DNA of 64,000 bases from Halovenus salina (GCF_026410925.1 NZ_CP112972.1:2604001-2668000), one strand, 5' to 3'. Counted from the stretch's first letter, positions 8,560 through 17,838 are shown. Program-made: numbers and translations. Notes: generated from the sequence alone by a model not told the origin.

Positions 8560-10278
8560 ATGAGCACGGCGGCACAGTCGATGTCGATTCTGATGTTGGT
8601 CTGTGCCACGCCCATGCTCGGTCTCGCTGCATACGGCTACCGGAACATCGAGAAGCCGGGCGCTCGCGGATTCGTATTCTGCCAGATCGGAGCAATCGTC
8701 TGGTCGATTCAGCTTGCGCTGTTAGCCTGGCCGGGCCAGCTGCTTCCGGTCCACCTGAACACGGGGATTCGTCAGCTGGCCCAGTTCGGCGTCGCCTTCG
8801 GCTGGCTACTTCTGGTCTGGGAGTACAGCAAGCGCGAGCGCGTCGATATCTCTCGCTCTCTCGTCGTCGCTCTCCTCGTTCTTCCGGCCGTAACGTTCGT
8901 ACTCTCAGTCACGAATCCGGCACACCACCTGGTTCTCGCGGCGGATATGCCCCCAGACCCGGTCGGAATCAGCCAGTTCGAGACGGGGCCGTGGTACTTC
9001 GTCGCTATCGCGTTTGCAGTCGCTGTTGCCGTGCCGCCGGTTGGTCTGCTGGTCGACGAGTTGCTGTCGGCACACGGCGCACACCGCAAGCAACTCCTGT
9101 TGCTTCTGGCGGGCTGGCTCATCGGCTTTCCGGGTGCACTTCAGACCTACCTGTTTCGGAACTTCGAGTCCATTCCTGCCTACGTCGACCTGACGCCGCT
9201 TGCCTTCTCTGTGAGTGCAACGCTGTGGGGGATGGCACTGTTCCGGTACCAGCTGTTCGGCCTGGTGCCTGTCAGCCGGCGGACGACCGTCGAAACGATG
9301 GCAGATCCCGTCATCGCTATCGACGCGAACCGGACCGTGGTCGATGCCAACCCAGCGGCCTGCCAGCTGTTCGGCGTCCATGAGGAGGACGTAGCAGGCC
9401 TGTCACTGCGCTCGTTTTGCCAAGGGTACCCAGACCTCGTCTCGATGGTCGAACCGGGTCAGAGCCACAGTGAGGACATCACCCTCGAAGATGCCGGGCC
9501 GCGTCATTTCTCACTTGATGTCTGTCCAATCGAACAGAGTGGGTCGACATTCGGCTCCGTGTTGGTGTTCCGGGAGGTGACACAGCTCCGGAAGCGCGAA
9601 CGCGACCTCGACTTGCTCAAACAGATTCACTCCCGCGTTCTCCGACACAACATCCGCAACCAGCTGACAGTTCTCAAGGGCCAGACCTTCGCTATCGCCG
9701 ACCAAGATGACGGGACGTTCGACGAACAAACACAACTGATTCGAGAGACGGCCGACACGCTACTCGAGTACAGCGAGAAGGCCACAGACCTGCGTGATAT
9801 CATCGATTCCGAGGCCGAGAATACCTCTGGAACGCTGACAGGAACTACCCGACAGGAGCTGTCGAGGCTCCGTGAGGAGTATCCCACTGTCGAGGTCGAG
9901 AGCCGGATAGACGAGGATGTCTACGTCCGTTCCCATCCCGATATCCACCGGGCGATTCGGGAGTTGCTGCACAACGCCGTGGCCCACAACTCCGACGACA
10001 GCAAGCGCCTCCGCGTGACGGTCACGAACACAGACGACAAGGGCGTGTTCAGGGTCGAGGACAACGGCCCTGGGATCAGCAACACCGAGATAGAGACACT
10101 CGAAGCCGGCGAGGAGACTGCGCTACAGCACACGTCTGGCATCGGACTCTGGATGGTGCGACTGCTGGTCGACAAATCTGGGGGAACGCTCTCCTTTGAC
10201 CAAGACACCGAAGTTGGCGGGACTAGCGCCGAGATACGGCTCCCGATTGCAGACCACGGAACACGGGCCGAGAAGTAA
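8560..10278 (+). CDS. Membrane sensor histidine kinase (7TM-PAS-HisKA-HATPase)
   Basis: The ATG at 8560 (MSTAAQSMSIL) gives 572 residues. Residues 1-225 hold seven hydrophobic helices of the 7TM sensor type; a PAS domain covers about 240-345; the phosphoacceptor box is RVLRHNIRNQL near 372; the HATPase has the N box HNAVAHNS, G1 EDNGPGIS and G2 HTSGIGLWMV. It is closely similar throughout to the kinase at 12420-14123, so the two are recent paralogues. The MscS gene starts 31 bases downstream on the same strand. No response regulator is adjacent and the signal is unknown. Confidence 0.92.
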   Translation: MSTAAQSMSILMLVCATPMLGLAAYGYRNIEKPGARGFVFCQIGAIVWSIQLALLAWPGQLLPVHLNTGIRQLAQFGVAFGWLLLVWEYSKRERVDISRSLVVALLVLPAVTFVLSVTNPAHHLVLAADMPPDPVGISQFETGPWYFVAIAFAVAVAVPPVGLLVDELLSAHGAHRKQLLLLLAGWLIGFPGALQTYLFRNFESIPAYVDLTPLAFSVSATLWGMALFRYQLFGLVPVSRRTTVETMADPVIAIDANRTVVDANPAACQLFGVHEEDVAGLSLRSFCQGYPDLVSMVEPGQSHSEDITLEDAGPRHFSLDVCPIEQSGSTFGSVLVFREVTQLRKRERDLDLLKQIHSRVLRHNIRNQLTVLKGQTFAIADQDDGTFDEQTQLIRETADTLLEYSEKATDLRDIIDSEAENTSGTLTGTTRQELSRLREEYPTVEVESRIDEDVYVRSHPDIHRAIRELLHNAVAHNSDDSKRLRVTVTNTDDKGVFRVEDNGPGISNTEIETLEAGEETALQHTSGIGLWMVRLLVDKSGGTLSFDQDTEVGGTSAEIRLPIADHGTRAEK

Positions 10279-10309
10279 CATCCAAGTTCGTTGCGCGGCT
10301 CATAGGGAT

Positions 10310-11533
10310 ATGACACTGACAGTGGTCACTTTGCCCCTCGTCTCGCTGTCAGATGTGCAGACGTTTCTCGAAGAGTTACAGACGACAGAAGGTCGAGTAG
10401 CCGTCAGCGCTGTGGCGCTGATAGCTTTGGTCGCCGTTGCCCTCTTTGTAGCACCATATATCGTCCATACGCTCGGCTACGCAGTCCGCGACCGGCTGTT
10501 GAACGACCAGATGGTCTCTCTCGTCGATACGGTGTCGGCGTACATTCCGACGACCCTCGGCAGACTGGTTTTGCGCCTGGTCCAGCTCGGGATTTCCTTC
10601 CTGGCGCTGGTCTCGTTGCTGGTGGTCTGGGGACTTGTCGATGCGGCAGTGACGGTTGTTCAGCTTACTGGCCTCTCGCTTCCGTTCTTGGTGAGTGTCA
10701 CCGTCACGATCGGTATCTTCTTTGGAGCGTACATTGCGATGGGCCTATTCAACGACCTGATCGACCAGTTCGGTCAGGAGGCGGACCACGTCACAGACCA
10801 CCAACAGGAAATACTGCTCCGGCTCAGCCACCTCGGTGTGCTGGCGTTTGCGATTACAGCTGTGCTTACGCTATGGGGTATCAATCTCTCGGGGCTGTTG
10901 GTTGGTGCAGGGTTCCTGGGTATTGTCGTCGGTATGGCCGCCAGACAGACGCTTGGGGCGATGATTGCTGGCTTCGTGTTGATGTTCTCGCGGCCCTTTA
11001 CGGTCGGCGACTGGATCGAAGTGGGCGACGAGGACGGTATCGTGACGAACATCACGATCATGAACACGCGCCTGAAGAACTTCGACGGCGAGGCGATTGT
11101 CATCCCGAACGACATCGTGAGTAACAGCGCAATTACCAACCGCACCAGCCAGGGCCACCTACGGACCCGCCTCGACGTGGGTATCGATTATGCGGCTGAC
11201 CCCGAGCGCGCACAGGAGATTGCCCAGGCGGTGATGGAAGACCTCGACGCAGTCGCGAATGCTCCGCCACCCCAGGTCGTCTCGAAGGCCTTTGGCGACT
11301 CGGCTATTGTCCTCGAACTACGATTCTGGGTCGACCGACCAACCCCACAGCATCGCTGGCACGCTGTCGAGTCGGTTGTCCACGGCGTCAAGGAAGCCTT
11401 CGAGGACGCCGGCATCAAGATCCCCTACCCCCAGCGCGAACTTTCCGGGCGTGCTGAAACGGGTGGCTTTCGCGTCCAGGACCCTATCCCCGAGGAGGCT
11501 GTCGAAGCGCCGGCAACGAGACCAGAGGAGTGA
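10310..11533 (+). CDS. MscS-family mechanosensitive channel
   Basis: Opens under membrane tension to release solutes during hypo-osmotic shock. The ATG at 10310 (MTLTVVTLPL) gives 407 residues. About five transmembrane segments lie between 25 and 230; the pore-lining helix and beta domain are recognisable as GMAARQTLGAMIAGFVLM followed by SRPFTVGDWIEVG; the cytosolic alpha/beta domain runs to about 380 with IPYPQREL near its end. It follows a sensor kinase by 31 bases, so osmosensing and channel may be coexpressed, but no experimental link can be drawn. Confidence 0.92.
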   Translation: MTLTVVTLPLVSLSDVQTFLEELQTTEGRVAVSAVALIALVAVALFVAPYIVHTLGYAVRDRLLNDQMVSLVDTVSAYIPTTLGRLVLRLVQLGISFLALVSLLVVWGLVDAAVTVVQLTGLSLPFLVSVTVTIGIFFGAYIAMGLFNDLIDQFGQEADHVTDHQQEILLRLSHLGVLAFAITAVLTLWGINLSGLLVGAGFLGIVVGMAARQTLGAMIAGFVLMFSRPFTVGDWIEVGDEDGIVTNITIMNTRLKNFDGEAIVIPNDIVSNSAITNRTSQGHLRTRLDVGIDYAADPERAQEIAQAVMEDLDAVANAPPPQVVSKAFGDSAIVLELRFWVDRPTPQHRWHAVESVVHGVKEAFEDAGIKIPYPQRELSGRAETGGFRVQDPIPEEAVEAPATRPEE

Positions 11534-11610
11534 GCACTCCCTCGGAGCGTAGCCGACGACCAGGAATGGGGCGGTAGCTACGGATGATCTTGATGGGAGT
11601 GTTCAGGTAG

Positions 11611-12293
11611 GCTGATTCAATGCGAAGCTGACTGATTTGAGCCAGTCGTCAGCTGTGGCTGCGTTGGCGTTGCTGAAACAGTTTGAAACGAAGAGATTCA
11701 CCGTTTTACCGTACGAAAGATACGTTCGACGCTATTCCAATGTCCATGGCGTTCGTCTCTAAAACCGAGGCCGTATCTCGAACACGCAGCGTTCAGCGAC
11801 TGCGAGCCATCAATGAGAAACACGGCGTTAACGAGACGCTTGCGTCTCGTTCGCACATCAGAAATCGACGATTTCTGAGGACGTCGTCAACATCACGTTT
11901 CTCGCGGATCTCGGCAAAGAACCCGTGAGCGATGATCTTGTTTGTTGTCGGTTCAAGCTGTGTATGCAGTAATTCGTTTGTTTCCGGGTCGACGGCAGCG
12001 TACAGCCAATACTGCTCGTCGTTGAGTTGGATCACCGTTTCGTCAACCGCAACGTGATCCGGACTTTGTCCGTCTTCCGGCTGTAGATCTGCCTTGTGAA
12101 CCCAGTTGTGAACTGTAGAACGTGCACGCTCGACACCGAATAGTTCGAGAATTGAAACAGTATTCGAAAGCGACAGTCCGGCAAGATGCAGCTGAATACT
12201 GAGCTTCATCAGAAATCGCGGTGTCGCTTCTCGTTCAACAAACTCTAAGTCGATCTGGTCGATACTACCGTTGAGGCGGGTGTTTTTGGGCAT
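11611..12293 (-). pseudogene. IS6-family (ISH14-like) transposase, disrupted
   Basis: The intact N-terminal part (MPKNTRLNGSIDQIDLEFV) includes the DDE-fold start HVAVDETVIQLNDEQYWLYAAVD. After REKRDVDD (about 11890) a 56-base insertion breaks the frame. The downstream reading frame then resumes with AVFLIDGSQSLNAACSRYG and RHGHWNSVERIFRTVKR, followed by an in-frame TGA where family members have Arg, and soon after by a one-base deletion. At least three lesions therefore make it non-functional. The second catalytic Asp (LIDGS) and the Glu (SVER) are still readable in the shifted frame. Confidence 0.85.
11827..11882. repeat. 56-bp double-hairpin insertion (PATE/REP-like)
   Basis: This insertion within the transposase is composed of two perfect inverted repeats: CGAGACGC-TT-GCGTCTCG at 11832-11849 and CAGAAATCG-A-CGATTTCTG at 11859-11877. 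The transposase frame can be rejoined exactly by deleting it. Paired terminal hairpins without a gene resemble the palindrome-associated elements mobilised by IS200/IS605 Y1 transposases known in haloarchaea. Boundaries are uncertain by 2 bases because the insertion and its right flank both begin with GT. Confidence 0.6.
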
Positions 12294-12419
12294 AGATCAC
12301 TCAAAAAACGCTCCGCCTCACTTTTCAATCCTTATCTGAACACCGCCCGTAGCACGCCCCTAGCTTTTTAATAGCGATAACATGAATTATAGGGATATGC
12401 GAATACGCGGGCAACATCG

Positions 12420-14123
12420 ATGACACAGGGCGCACAGTCGATGGCATTTCTGATGTTCATGTCCACCGTCCCGATTATCGGTGTCGCCGCATACGCCGTT
12501 CGCACCCTGGAGAAGCCGGGCGCGCGGGGGCTTTTATTCTGTCTGCTCGGTATGGTTGGCTGGTCGTTTGCGCTCATAATCGTCACCTGGCCGACGCGTG
12601 TCTTCCCGGTTCACGTGACGTTGACCGGACGGTTCTTGAGCCAAATTCTTGTGGCCTTTGGATGGCCCCTTTTTGCCTGGGAGTATCTCCGACGCGAGCG
12701 GGTCTCGATTCGCCCTGCTGTACTCGTCGTCTTCTCGGTGATTCCGGTCGTGACGTTAGTGTTGTCGATCACCAATCCGCTCCATCACCTTGTCGTCCTT
12801 CCTGAGACGCCGACGAACCCGACTGGCATCAGCGAACTCGTTCTCGGGCCGTGGTATCTTGTCCATATCTGCTTCGCAATTGCGTTTGCCATGTTGCCGG
12901 TCGGCCTGCTTCTCTCTGATTTCTGGGGAGCACACGGAACACACCGCCGACAGCTGTTGCTCATGTTCGCAGGGTGGATCGTCGGCTTTCCCGGGGCGCT
13001 CCAGACACATCTATTCCGGAACATCGAGGCTATCCCGCTCTACGTCGACCTAACGCCGGTCACGTTCCTGATTACGGCCCTGTTGTGGGGCGTTGCACTG
13101 TATCAGTACCAGCTGTTCAGTCTTGTCCCGGTGAGTCGTCGCACAGCCGTGGAGACGATGCCAGATCCGATTGTCAGTATCGACCAGTCAGGGCAGGTCG
13201 TCGATGCAAACGCCGCCGCCAACCGGTTGTTCGGAACAGAGGAAACCCCGATGGGAGTTCCGTTCGAGGAGTTCTGTAAGGACCAGCCGGAGGTGCTTTC
13301 ACTGTACGAGAGCAACGTCGAACGACAGCCGGAGCTCGCTCTCGAAACAGACGGTGAAACCCACTATTTCGTCTTCGAACGGCGCTCGATTTCGCCGGGC
13401 TCCTCGAAGGCAGGCTCGCTTCTGGTGTTTCGGGACGTGACAGAGCTGCGCGAACGCGAACAGGACCTCGACCTGTTGCGGCAGGTCCAGTCTCGGATTC
13501 TGCGACACAACATTCGGAACGACCTCGGGGCGGTACAGGCGTACTCGGAACTGCTCGTAGACGAAGTCGACGGCAAGGAAAAAGAGAGGGTCGAAGAGAT
13601 TCGCTCGATTACCGACGACCTCGTCGCACTCAGTAACAAGACACGCACGGTCGAGACGTTCGTGAAACAGGACCAGACATCAGGGCCAATCGACCTCGGA
13701 GAGGTAGTCCACAGTCAGTGTACCCGCTATAGCCAACAGTATCCGGACGTTACGGTCACCGTCGACGTACCCGAGGAGTACTGGGTCGTCACGATTCCAG
13801 CGATGCGGGCGGCGTTCGAGAATCTCATCGAGAACGCGTTCGTCCACAGCGATACTGACGACGCGACCGTCGAGGTGAGTCTGGTCGACGGCGAGGAGTA
13901 CGCGACAGTGGTCATCACGAACAACGGAACAGAAATCCCTGCTCAGGAGCTTGCCGTCCTCGAAAAACAAGAGGAGACACAGCTCCAGCACGGCAGCGGT
14001 ATCGGCCTGTGGCTCGTGAACTGGGTCATCAGGAACTCAGACATGCGCGTCGAGTTCGAAACTGAGGCGGGAGCCACAAGCGTAACCGTCGAGATACCTG
14101 CCGAGACAGACGAACCGACGTGA
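12420..14123 (+). CDS. Membrane sensor histidine kinase, paralogue of the 8.6-kb kinase
   Basis: The 567-residue product has the same order as the kinase at 8560-10278: seven transmembrane helices (1-225), a PAS domain (about 235-340), the H box RILRHNIRNDLGAV near 362, and an HATPase domain with ENAFVHSDTDD and HGSGIGLWLV. In its G1 box the usual acidic residue before Asn-Gly is replaced by Asn (ITNNGTEIP), which may weaken ATP binding. A TATA-like TTTTTAATAG sits about 50 bases upstream, next to the right end of the dead IS element. No cognate regulator is adjacent. Confidence 0.9.
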   Translation: MTQGAQSMAFLMFMSTVPIIGVAAYAVRTLEKPGARGLLFCLLGMVGWSFALIIVTWPTRVFPVHVTLTGRFLSQILVAFGWPLFAWEYLRRERVSIRPAVLVVFSVIPVVTLVLSITNPLHHLVVLPETPTNPTGISELVLGPWYLVHICFAIAFAMLPVGLLLSDFWGAHGTHRRQLLLMFAGWIVGFPGALQTHLFRNIEAIPLYVDLTPVTFLITALLWGVALYQYQLFSLVPVSRRTAVETMPDPIVSIDQSGQVVDANAAANRLFGTEETPMGVPFEEFCKDQPEVLSLYESNVERQPELALETDGETHYFVFERRSISPGSSKAGSLLVFRDVTELREREQDLDLLRQVQSRILRHNIRNDLGAVQAYSELLVDEVDGKEKERVEEIRSITDDLVALSNKTRTVETFVKQDQTSGPIDLGEVVHSQCTRYSQQYPDVTVTVDVPEEYWVVTIPAMRAAFENLIENAFVHSDTDDATVEVSLVDGEEYATVVITNNGTEIPAQELAVLEKQEETQLQHGSGIGLWLVNWVIRNSDMRVEFETEAGATSVTVEIPAETDEPT

Positions 14124-14168
14124 CAGGAGCCCACAGTCTTATCGACCTGGCAGTCTGATACAGGTACG

Positions 14169-14792
14169 ATGCCAGTAACGCCTACGGTTCTCAGAGAGTA
14201 CGACGGTCGGGCACCGACGGAGACGACGACGGCGACGTTCGGACTCGGCTGTTTCTGGGGTCCGGACGCGACGTTCGGGGCGATAGAGGGTGTCGTCCGG
14301 ACGAGAGTGGGCTACGCAGGTGGGACAAAGCCGGACCCGTCGTATCGAGTGCTGGGAGACCATACCGAGGTTGTCCAACTCGACTACGACCCCGAGACAG
14401 TATCTTTCCGTGACCTGCTTGCGGTCGTCTTCGAGGAACACAGCCCACGCCATCAGACCGGGAAACGGCAGTACCAGAACATCATCTTCATCGAGAGCGA
14501 ACAACAGCGCGAGGAGCTAACGGCATTTCTCGATACGAAAGAGTACACCGCCGATGAGGTGGAGACACGAATCGAACCGTTGGAGACATTCTATCTGGCC
14601 GAGTCGTACCACCAGAAATTCAATCTCAGTGACAAGAGCTGGATTACCGAGCCCTTCGGGGAGGCGGGATACGACGAGACTGATATCAGAGAATCCCCTG
14701 CAGCCGCCAAGCTGAACGCACACGTCGCCGGCCACGACGTGACAGTGCCGTTCCTCTCTGAACGTGGCCCGCTCGCATCCGAATCACGATAA
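14169..14792 (+). CDS. msrA: Peptide methionine-S-sulfoxide reductase
   Basis: Reduces methionine-S-sulfoxide in oxidised proteins. The 207-residue protein has the catalytic cysteine in GLGCFWGPD (Cys28); the usual Glu after GCFWG-x is Asp here. Further family motifs are VGYAGG, DHTEVVQLDYDP, and the C-terminal AESYHQKF. No resolving-cysteine pair is obvious in the C-terminal region, so recycling may use a different thiol. It starts 45 bases after the sensor kinase and may be read through from it. Confidence 0.94.
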   Translation: MPVTPTVLREYDGRAPTETTTATFGLGCFWGPDATFGAIEGVVRTRVGYAGGTKPDPSYRVLGDHTEVVQLDYDPETVSFRDLLAVVFEEHSPRHQTGKRQYQNIIFIESEQQREELTAFLDTKEYTADEVETRIEPLETFYLAESYHQKFNLSDKSWITEPFGEAGYDETDIRESPAAAKLNAHVAGHDVTVPFLSERGPLASESR

Positions 14793-14881
14793 TCCCGCGC
14801 TGTAGCTACTGGGGTTCGAGTTGTAAAAACAAAGACAGTGCAAATTATCTAGACGAGACAGCGGTAACAGGGGGTCCGCGC

Positions 14882-16537
14882 TTACATCATGCCGCCCATG
14901 CCGCCGCCCATGCCGCCCATGCCGCCACCCATGCCGCCGGCAGGGCCGTCGTCGTCCGACTCGCCGGCCTGGATGATGTCGTCGATTTTGAGGACGAGGT
15001 TGGCGGCCTCGCTGGCGGAGGTGAGCGCCTGCTTCTTGGCGCTGGGCGTCTCGACGACGCCAGCCTCGAAGGTGTCCTCGATGTCGCCGCTGAAGACGTT
15101 CAATCCGGCGCGTCCGTCACCATCGCTGTGTGCAGCACGCAGGTCGACGAGCGTGTCGATGCTGTCGAGACCGGCGTTCTCGGCGAGAACGCGGGGCACG
15201 ACATCGAGGGAGTCAGCGAACGCCTCGACGGCGAGCTGTTCGCGGCCGCTGACGCTGTCGGCGTACTGGCGGAGGCGTGCGGCGACCTCGACCTCGGGTG
15301 CGCCGCCGCCGGGCAGGGCCTCACCACGGCTCATGGCAGTCCCGACAACGTCGAGTGCGTCCTCGACGCCACGTTCGAGTTCGTCGACGACGTGCTCGGT
15401 CGAGCCACGGAGCAACAGCGTGACACCGTGGGAGTCATCGTCGGTGCCCTCGATGTAGAACAGCTCCTCGCTCTCGTCGCGGCGGATGTTGCCGGTGCCG
15501 AGGAACTCCTCGGTCGCGGTGTCGAGGTTGGAGACGACATCTGCGCCGATAATCTCGCGGAGGAACTCCACGTCAGAGCGCTTGACGCGCTTGAGTGCGA
15601 GGATGCCCTCCTTGGCGAGGTAGTGCTGGACCATATCGTCGATGCCCTTCTGACAGACGACGACGTCGGCACCGAGGTCGACAATCTGGTCGACCTTCTC
15701 GCGGAGTGCCTGCTCTTCCTGCTCGATGAAGTTCTGGAGCTGGCTTGGGTCGGTAATGCTAGCCTGCGTGTCAGCTTCGGCCTCATCGAGTTCGAGTGGC
15801 TCGTCGATGACGAGGACGCTCGCGTTTTCGGACTCGGCCGGCATCTCCTCGTGGACGGGGTCTTTGTCGATGACTGCGCCTTCCAGAAGCTCGGACTCGC
15901 CGGCACTGCGACCGGTCTGGGTCTCGACTTTCAGGAAGGCGAGGTCGACGATGGTCGAGCCGTCGTCGGCCTCGACAGTGACAGCCTCGGCACCGTCGAC
16001 GATGAGGTCCGAGAGGTTCTCTTTGTACTGCTCGGCACCTTTGCCCGTCATCGAGGTCTGTGCGATTTTGCGGAAGGTCTCGCGGTCGTCACGGTCGACG
16101 TCGATTGTCACGTCGTCGAGCTCTTCGCGAGCCTGGTCTGCGGCCATGTTGAAGCCCTTGATGATAGCCGTCGGGTGGATGTCCTGGTCAAGAAGCTCCT
16201 CGGCGTTTTTGAGGAGTTCGCCCGCGATGGCGACCGCCGTCGTGGTGCCGTCGCCTGCCTCGTCTTCTTGGGTCTCGGCGACCTCGACAATCATCTCGGC
16301 AGTCGGGTTGTCGATGTCCATCTCCTCAAGGATGGTGACGCCGTCGTTCGTGACGACGATGTCACCCAGCGAGGTGACGAGCATCTTGTCCATCCCTTTC
16401 GGACCGAGTGTCGACCGTACGGACTCGGCGACGGCCCGTGCGGCCGCGATGTTGTGTTCCTGCGCGCTCTTGTCTTTCATTCGCTCCGCGTCGTCACCCA
16501 TAATAATCATGGGCTGACCCTGCATCTGCTGACTCAT
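14882..16537 (-). CDS. Thermosome subunit (group II chaperonin)
   Basis: Subunit of the archaeal double-ring chaperonin that folds proteins in an ATP-driven cycle. I chose the ATG at 16537 (MSQQMQGQPMIIMGDDAER), giving 551 residues; a frame extension to 16621 lies upstream of the TATA box. Signatures: RSTLGPKGMDKMLV, NDGVTILEEMD, AGDGTTTAVAIAGELL, and the C-terminal ATPase element near LPGGGAPEVEVAARLR. The tail is the Gly/Met repeat typical of chaperonins. A promoter is visible about 30 bases upstream. Confidence 0.96.
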   Translation of the reverse strand: MSQQMQGQPMIIMGDDAERMKDKSAQEHNIAAARAVAESVRSTLGPKGMDKMLVTSLGDIVVTNDGVTILEEMDIDNPTAEMIVEVAETQEDEAGDGTTTAVAIAGELLKNAEELLDQDIHPTAIIKGFNMAADQAREELDDVTIDVDRDDRETFRKIAQTSMTGKGAEQYKENLSDLIVDGAEAVTVEADDGSTIVDLAFLKVETQTGRSAGESELLEGAVIDKDPVHEEMPAESENASVLVIDEPLELDEAEADTQASITDPSQLQNFIEQEEQALREKVDQIVDLGADVVVCQKGIDDMVQHYLAKEGILALKRVKRSDVEFLREIIGADVVSNLDTATEEFLGTGNIRRDESEELFYIEGTDDDSHGVTLLLRGSTEHVVDELERGVEDALDVVGTAMSRGEALPGGGAPEVEVAARLRQYADSVSGREQLAVEAFADSLDVVPRVLAENAGLDSIDTLVDLRAAHSDGDGRAGLNVFSGDIEDTFEAGVVETPSAKKQALTSASEAANLVLKIDDIIQAGESDDDGPAGGMGGGMGGMGGGMGGMM

Positions 16538-16564
16538 AATCAATTGAAAGTTTGCATGTGGTTC

Positions 16565-16573
16565 TATATAAAT
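16565..16573 (-). promoter_or_regulatory. TATA box of the thermosome gene
   Basis: The minus strand reads ATTTATATA, centred 32 bases before the start codon at 16537, so the message should have a leader of only a few bases. Haloarchaeal thermosome genes are heat-inducible; I see no extra conserved palindrome here. Confidence 0.6.
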
Positions 16574-16702
16574 GTATGTGTTTGCGGTGGCGAACACGAC
16601 AGACCCGAAGAACCGGCACACGCCGGAATCGCAGTACGTGAAGCTATGACATAGATACTCATGATGAACAGTAGCATACGTCAGTCCGCTGTACCGTCTG
16701 GT

Positions 16703-16710
16703 TTTATATA
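16703..16710 (+). promoter_or_regulatory. Orphan TATA box, plus strand
   Basis: TTTATATA stands in an otherwise GC-rich spacer and points rightward, 31 bases before an ATG at 16742. No annotated plus-strand gene follows, so it may drive a small protein or a short RNA. The rest of the 305-base gap 16538-16842 shows only the thermosome promoter and this unit. Confidence 0.4.
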
Positions 16711-16741
16711 AGAGTCGCTAGCCGACGTACCAGCACCGGCG

Positions 16742-16903
16742 ATGGTCCAGAGAGTCGTTGTGTACTCCGGTATGCCCCTTCAATGGGGTGGAGTCGAGTC
16801 AGCGGAGCGTGACGACTGGATTCGGGCGCGCGAGCGTGAAAATCAGTTATTCGACCGCCACTCCGAGCAGGCGTCCATATCCTCCATCACGTTCTCGTGG
16901 TAG
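16742..16903 (+). CDS. Possible 53-residue small protein or structured RNA
   Basis: An ATG placed at leaderless distance from the orphan TATA box opens a 53-codon frame (MVQRVVVYSGMPLQWGG) ending TAG at 16901. The last 20 codons overlap the convergent membrane-protein gene on the other strand. Within the frame, CCCC-TTCAAT-GGGG nested inside ACTCC...GGAGT (about 16763-16793) can form a hairpin. Whether the product is a peptide or an RNA cannot be decided; either could be spurious. Confidence 0.25.
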   Translation: MVQRVVVYSGMPLQWGGVESAERDDWIRARERENQLFDRHSEQASISSITFSW

Positions 16904-17712
16904 CCACAGTAAGGAACGTACTCGTCGTCGACGCTGACGTACTCGAAGTGGGCGCAGTTGCCACAGTATGTGTCCGGCTGACGGCGGGTCTGTGCGGATT
17001 CGGCGATCTCGTCCTCGATTGCTGGGTCCTCGGCGGTTGCGGCACCACCGTCACTCGTCGGTTTCGCCATGACGACGGAATCGTCCGTCTCGGCCGGCGT
17101 GGGCTGTGAGTCGTCGTTGGTCTGTGTTGGGACTGTCCCGTTGGGGTCGTTGCCAAACAGGCCAACGCTGCCAAACCCGGGAAGAGACGGTTTCCCCCCG
17201 TCTGAGGGATTTATAACGCGGATTTTCCCCTCTTCTGTGATTTCGACGCGCGCGGTCCCGCCGGGGTCGTCGCGTGTCTTGAACGTGGCAACGGCGACGA
17301 AAAGACACCAGAAGGTCACGAGCGCCCCGGCCAGATAGAGCGCGATTGTTCCGAGCGCGAACTGGGGGTCGTTCGAGAGCCACCGGCTGGGGTAGGCGTA
17401 GCTGAACAGCGCAACACCGAAGACAGTGAGACTCGCGCCGATGGCGGTTGCGGCACGCGTCGTGTTACTTGCAGGGAGAACGACAAAGATACCGACAAAG
17501 ACCGCCGGAACACCCAGCCCCGCCAGCACACCAGCAGCCTGCCGTGCCCCGTAGAGGTCGAGCCCGAACCACGACGACAGGTCAGTCGTCGCTATCGGAA
17601 TCGCACCCACGACGAGCACCGCACCCACAGCGAAGATAGTCATCCCCAGCAGTCGCTGCTGTGGATTCACGACCGTCCGTCCACCCTCGTACACCTCGGA
17701 CAGGTCAGTCAT
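16843..17712 (-). CDS. Haloarchaeal membrane protein with C-terminal Cys cluster
   Basis: The 289-residue protein has four hydrophobic segments at about 22-40, 58-78, 85-105 and 122-143, then a cytosolic domain. A short beta segment (GGTARVEITEEGKIRVINP) is followed by a disordered Asp/Thr-rich linker. The last 45 residues hold a metal-binding candidate: CGNCAHFEYV, then YCGYH and DACSEW. The arrangement suggests a membrane-anchored zinc-finger protein conserved in haloarchaea. Partner and role are unknown. Confidence 0.78.
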   Translation of the reverse strand: MTDLSEVYEGGRTVVNPQQRLLGMTIFAVGAVLVVGAIPIATTDLSSWFGLDLYGARQAAGVLAGLGVPAVFVGIFVVLPASNTTRAATAIGASLTVFGVALFSYAYPSRWLSNDPQFALGTIALYLAGALVTFWCLFVAVATFKTRDDPGGTARVEITEEGKIRVINPSDGGKPSLPGFGSVGLFGNDPNGTVPTQTNDDSQPTPAETDDSVVMAKPTSDGGAATAEDPAIEDEIAESAQTRRQPDTYCGNCAHFEYVSVDDEYVPYCGYHENVMEDMDACSEWRSNN

Positions 17713-17838
17713 GCATCCACGTTGGGCGACGACTCACAAAACTACCCGTCAGACAGCCGTCAGACGGTTGTTCGGCGGTGTGGTCGTGGCCGGCTACGTG
17801 TCACAACAGTCAAATTGACGGCGGAAGAACGTGGGGGC

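Larger units (their letters stand above)
11595..12347 (-). mobile_element. Degraded IS6-type insertion sequence
   Basis: A 753-base element contains a broken transposase and has imperfect terminal inverted repeats: the left end reads GGGAGTGTTCAGGTAGG and the reverse complement of the right end reads GGCGGTGTTCAGATAAGG. The TGTTCAG core fits IS6-type termini. I see no flanking target duplication, consistent with an old insertion. It separates the mscS gene from the second 7TM kinase gene. Confidence 0.75.

Noticed and set aside
14793..14881. GGGGTTCGAGTTG resembling a tRNA T-loop
   Set aside because: No acceptor, D or anticodon arms can be built around it.
14889..16654. Long plus-strand frames over the thermosome gene
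   Set aside because: They mirror the GC-rich codon pattern of the thermosome gene and have no protein-like motifs.
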